From: Asticcacaulis sp. AC466
Lineage (GTDB): Bacteria > Pseudomonadota > Alphaproteobacteria > Caulobacterales > Caulobacteraceae
Assembly (NCBI RefSeq): GCF_000495815.1
Contig: NZ_AWGE01000013.1
Span: 154,429 to 218,428 of the forward strand
DNA length: 64,000 bases
Direction: 5' to 3'
Shown: in pieces, positions 61,901 through 64,000 of the stretch
Layout: each line of letters begins with the position of its first letter
Numbering within the stretch: position 1 is the stretch's first letter
Notes under the pieces: generated by a model
Database searches by the model: none
What the model was told of the DNA's origin: nothing
What the model saw: the letters and a program-made list of their open reading frames with translations, nothing else
Program-made: the position numbers and the translations under genes

Positions 61901-61937
61901 AAAAAGGCCCCGTCCTTTAACAAGAACGAGGCCTTTA
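61901..61937 (-). terminator. Terminator between rplY and pth
   Basis: AAAGGCCCCGT pairs with ACGAGGCCTTT (10 of 11 positions) around an 11-16 base loop; a T run follows on the minus strand. Some read-through to pth is likely because the genes are otherwise adjacent. Confidence 0.8.
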
Positions 61938-61958
61938 TCAAACTGATTTCGAAGCGGT

Positions 61959-62561
61959 TTAGGCTTCGGTCGCGGCGGCGTCCGCGTCTTCGCTCTTCGA
62001 CGCGCCAGAGGCGGTGACCGAGGCGACGACTTCCGTGTCGGCGACATGCGCCTTCACATCAGACGGCAGCTTAAGGTCGGAGACGTGGACGCTCTGACCG
62101 ATTTCGAGGCCGCTGAGGTCGACAATGATGTCTTCCGGAATGTGGTCGGCCGGAACCAGGATTTCCAGTTCGTGGATGACAACGTTCAGGGCGCCGCCCT
62201 TCTTGAGGCCAGGCGACAGTTCGTGATTCTGGAAGTGAACCGGAACCGAAATCTTGACTTCGGCATGTTCGTCAACGCGATACAGGTCGAAGTGGATCGG
62301 CGTGTCGGTGACCGGATGGAATTCGATCGACTTGGCGATGACCTTCTGGGTCTCGCTGCCGTACTTCAGCGTGACGAGGTGGCCGTTCAGCTTGCCGGTA
62401 TAGAGCGCCTTCTTGAAAGCGTTCAGGTTGACGGCGATCGGCACGGGGGCCTTGTCGCCGCCGTACAGGATGCCCGGCACCTTGCCGGCATTACGCGTTG
62501 CGCGGGCGCCGCCCGAACCGGTGCGATCACGGACTTCAACGTCCAAAACGATATCGGCCAT
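61959..62561 (-). CDS. rplY: 50S ribosomal protein L25 (CTC form)
   Basis: A 200-residue L25/CTC-type protein, longer than the 94-residue E. coli L25. The 5S-rRNA-binding N-terminal domain (GSGGARATRNAGKVPGILYG) is followed by the TL5/CTC C-terminal domain and an acidic/Ala tail (SKSEDADAAATEA). The start MADIVLDVEV has GAAGAGG upstream; an upstream frame would add 15 residues. It is first of the rplY-pth pair, as in many bacteria. Confidence 0.95.
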   Translation of the reverse strand: MADIVLDVEVRDRTGSGGARATRNAGKVPGILYGGDKAPVPIAVNLNAFKKALYTGKLNGHLVTLKYGSETQKVIAKSIEFHPVTDTPIHFDLYRVDEHAEVKISVPVHFQNHELSPGLKKGGALNVVIHELEILVPADHIPEDIIVDLSGLEIGQSVHVSDLKLPSDVKAHVADTEVVASVTASGASKSEDADAAATEA

Positions 62562-62728
62562 GAGCCTCTTCCTCAAACAAAATGGCCGCGCAACCGGACC
62601 GGGCACGGCGAGAATGGATTTCTATGCGCCCCATCTTCAGACAATGCGGCTATAAAGAGCGGTGCTGATACACGACTCTTCCTGGTGACGCAACCGTTCC
62701 GTCGGGCAAAAAGCGCATATTTGCGTCC

Positions 62729-62768
62729 AAAAAACAGGGCATGACGCGGATTTGCCTCATGCCCTGTT
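62729..62768 (-). terminator. Terminator of the gene at the right edge
   Basis: AACAGGGCATGA (62733-62744) pairs perfectly with TCATGCCCTGTT (62757-62768), 12 bp. On the minus strand it is followed by a T run and lies 35 bases past the stop of the gene that runs off the window. Confidence 0.9.
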
Positions 62769-62802
62769 CAATTTTATTGCGGAAGCGCGACTCGCGCTTG
62801 CC

Positions 62803-64000
62803 CTACGTCTTCTTGGCGGTTCCAGTCTTTTTCTTGCCGGAGGCCTTCTTACCCGACGCCTTCTTGACCGGCGCGGGCTTTAGGTAAGGTTTCGGATCGG
62901 CATAGGCCGATGTGCCGTCCGCCTTGAAGCCAATTCGCTTCACGGGCTCGAAACTCAGGGCGTTGCTCGACATTTGCCCCAGGCATTGGCCGGTGTCCAT
63001 GAGAACATGTTGGCCCAGACAGAAGATATCTTCATAGTGCGGCTTCGCCACAGCCAGACATTGATAGAGGTTGAGCTTCGACATCGCCAGGCACTTCTGG
63101 CCTTCGCCGTCGTTCATCAGGCTGGTCAATGCGGGAGCACGTGTCGCCCCCCCTTCACCCAGTATGGCGATGGCCGCGATCGTCAGGGCGCGGTTCACCG
63201 CCTGGGTATAAGGCTGATTGAACAGGTCGGGCCGGTCGAAAACGGTCTGGGGCTGTTTGGCGGCGGCCGATGTCGTTGCGGCCTCCGTGGCGATCGGTGT
63301 GGATACCGTGGCCTGCGGCTGGGCAGGCTGCCCGGTGCCGGGGGTGAACGTGACGCCATCACCGCCGACGGCGTAGCTGCCGGTCGACTGGCCTGTCGTG
63401 GCGCGGGTGGTCAGGCCCGAACCGGTGAGGGCGGCGGTCAGAAGCTGCGCGCTGGCGTCAGACTGTACGCTGGCCAGGGTGACCGCGCTCGACTTGGCCT
63501 TGGCCAAACGGCCTTCGCGGTCTGAGACGAATTCACGCGACCACTTTTGGGTCTGGATGTCGTAGGCCGATTGCTTGACCGCGGCGCCGGCCTTGTAGAC
63601 CAACTGACCATCGCTGGACATAGCCAGTATTACGCGACGGGCGGCCGCGTCCGCGCCCGGCAATACGGCGACATAGGCCGGATCGGACAGTAGGCGATTG
63701 ACCATGTCGGCGCGTACAGCATTGTCGGTGGCGTAGTTGCGCAGGGAGGCACGGAAGGCCGGTTCCTGCATGGCGACAATGGCGGCGAAGGCGACCGCGC
63801 CATTGGCCAACTGGTTGGGCTCATAGGCTTCGGCGGCAGCGAGTTTGGCCTGAATATCGGCGCCATCGGCGAACTGGTTCTTAATCGCGCTCGCCTTTTG
63901 GACATAATCGACATAGACGGCGGCCGCGTCCGAGATCTCTGTTGCCAGGGCGACGGGCGGTCCGGCGGGGGCCGGTGCGGGCGCGGGCGGCGGCGGTGGC
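62803..64000 (-). CDS. Conserved protein with Pro-rich and Lys-rich regions (5' truncated)
   Basis: The frame is open from the right edge to the stop at 62803, giving at least 399 residues with the start outside the window. It begins with a proline/alanine-rich linker (PPPPPAPAPAPAGPP), then an alanine-rich helical region with LATEISDAAAVYVDYVQKA. A Thr/Gln-rich low-complexity stretch follows, then a cysteine-containing domain (GQKCLAMSKLNLYQCLAVAKP, then FCLGQHVLMDTGQCLGQM). The end is very basic (KKASGKKASGKKKTGTAKKT). I do not recognise the family; an exported or envelope protein is possible. Confidence 0.7.
   Translation of the reverse strand, partial: PPPPPAPAPAPAGPPVALATEISDAAAVYVDYVQKASAIKNQFADGADIQAKLAAAEAYEPNQLANGAVAFAAIVAMQEPAFRASLRNYATDNAVRADMVNRLLSDPAYVAVLPGADAAARRVILAMSSDGQLVYKAGAAVKQSAYDIQTQKWSREFVSDREGRLAKAKSSAVTLASVQSDASAQLLTAALTGSGLTTRATTGQSTGSYAVGGDGVTFTPGTGQPAQPQATVSTPIATEAATTSAAAKQPQTVFDRPDLFNQPYTQAVNRALTIAAIAILGEGGATRAPALTSLMNDGEGQKCLAMSKLNLYQCLAVAKPHYEDIFCLGQHVLMDTGQCLGQMSSNALSFEPVKRIGFKADGTSAYADPKPYLKPAPVKKASGKKASGKKKTGTAKKT

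Overview
This window looks like a chromosomal core segment of an alphaproteobacterium of the Caulobacterales. GC content is roughly 60 percent by eye, which would suit an Asticcacaulis-like genome; the genus is inference. The evidence is a CcrM-type GANTC DNA methyltransferase next to rnhB with a CtrA-type box upstream, an atpI-B-E-F'-F cluster with a b' subunit, a petABC bc1 complex, a split-subunit glycine cleavage system behind a glycine riboswitch, and a large TonB-dependent receptor. I saw no tRNA or rRNA gene, CRISPR array, insertion sequence, prophage or plasmid function.

Layout. 0-2.5 kb: the end of a membrane protein, a Tet-like efflux pump, a hemerythrin and a small lipoprotein, with a cluster of DnaA-box-like sites at about 1.92-2.03 kb. 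2.5-9.6 kb: secreted GH13 enzyme, secreted S9 peptidase and TonB-dependent receptor, consistent with polymer scavenging. 9.7-18 kb: phoH, gamma carbonic anhydrase, a zinc-ribbon protein, ispH-rnhA, a secreted protein, argS, a 257-bp nested palindrome, an NYN-domain protein and membrane proteins. 18.2-22.8 kb: tandem glycine riboswitch and gcvT-gcvH-gcvPA-gcvPB. 22.9-25.6 kb: small membrane proteins and a CDF metal exporter. 25.6-28.3 kb (minus strand): F0 ATP synthase genes. 28.5-34.8 kb (minus): dciA, three DsbA-like thioredoxin-fold genes and smc. 34.8-38.3 kb: mutY (its start codon overlaps that of dciA), a small secreted protein, ccrM and rnhB. 38.4-41 kb: four consecutive DUF805 membrane proteins. 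41-51.5 kb: tag, ygfZ, a family-9 glycosyltransferase, a dihydroorotase-like gene, a lipoprotein, a five-repeat cysteine-rich secreted protein, a crotonase, a GNAT acetyltransferase, cca, a glutamine amidotransferase and a small YdeI-like protein. 51.5-58.5 kb: kup, hemF, trmL and petABC. 58.5-64 kb: ychF, a GT1-like glycosyltransferase, pth, rplY and a gene cut off by the window end.

Most of the window is housekeeping. The parts most worth a second look are: the ccrM control region (six GANTC sites in about 100 bp, a TTAA-N7-TTAA box and nested inverted repeats); the large palindrome after argS; the 20-cysteine five-repeat secreted protein; the DsbA-like triplet with three different active sites (CPHC, CAHC, CPIC); the DUF805 array; and the DnaA-box cluster. 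I found no clear multi-gene defence or mobile system.
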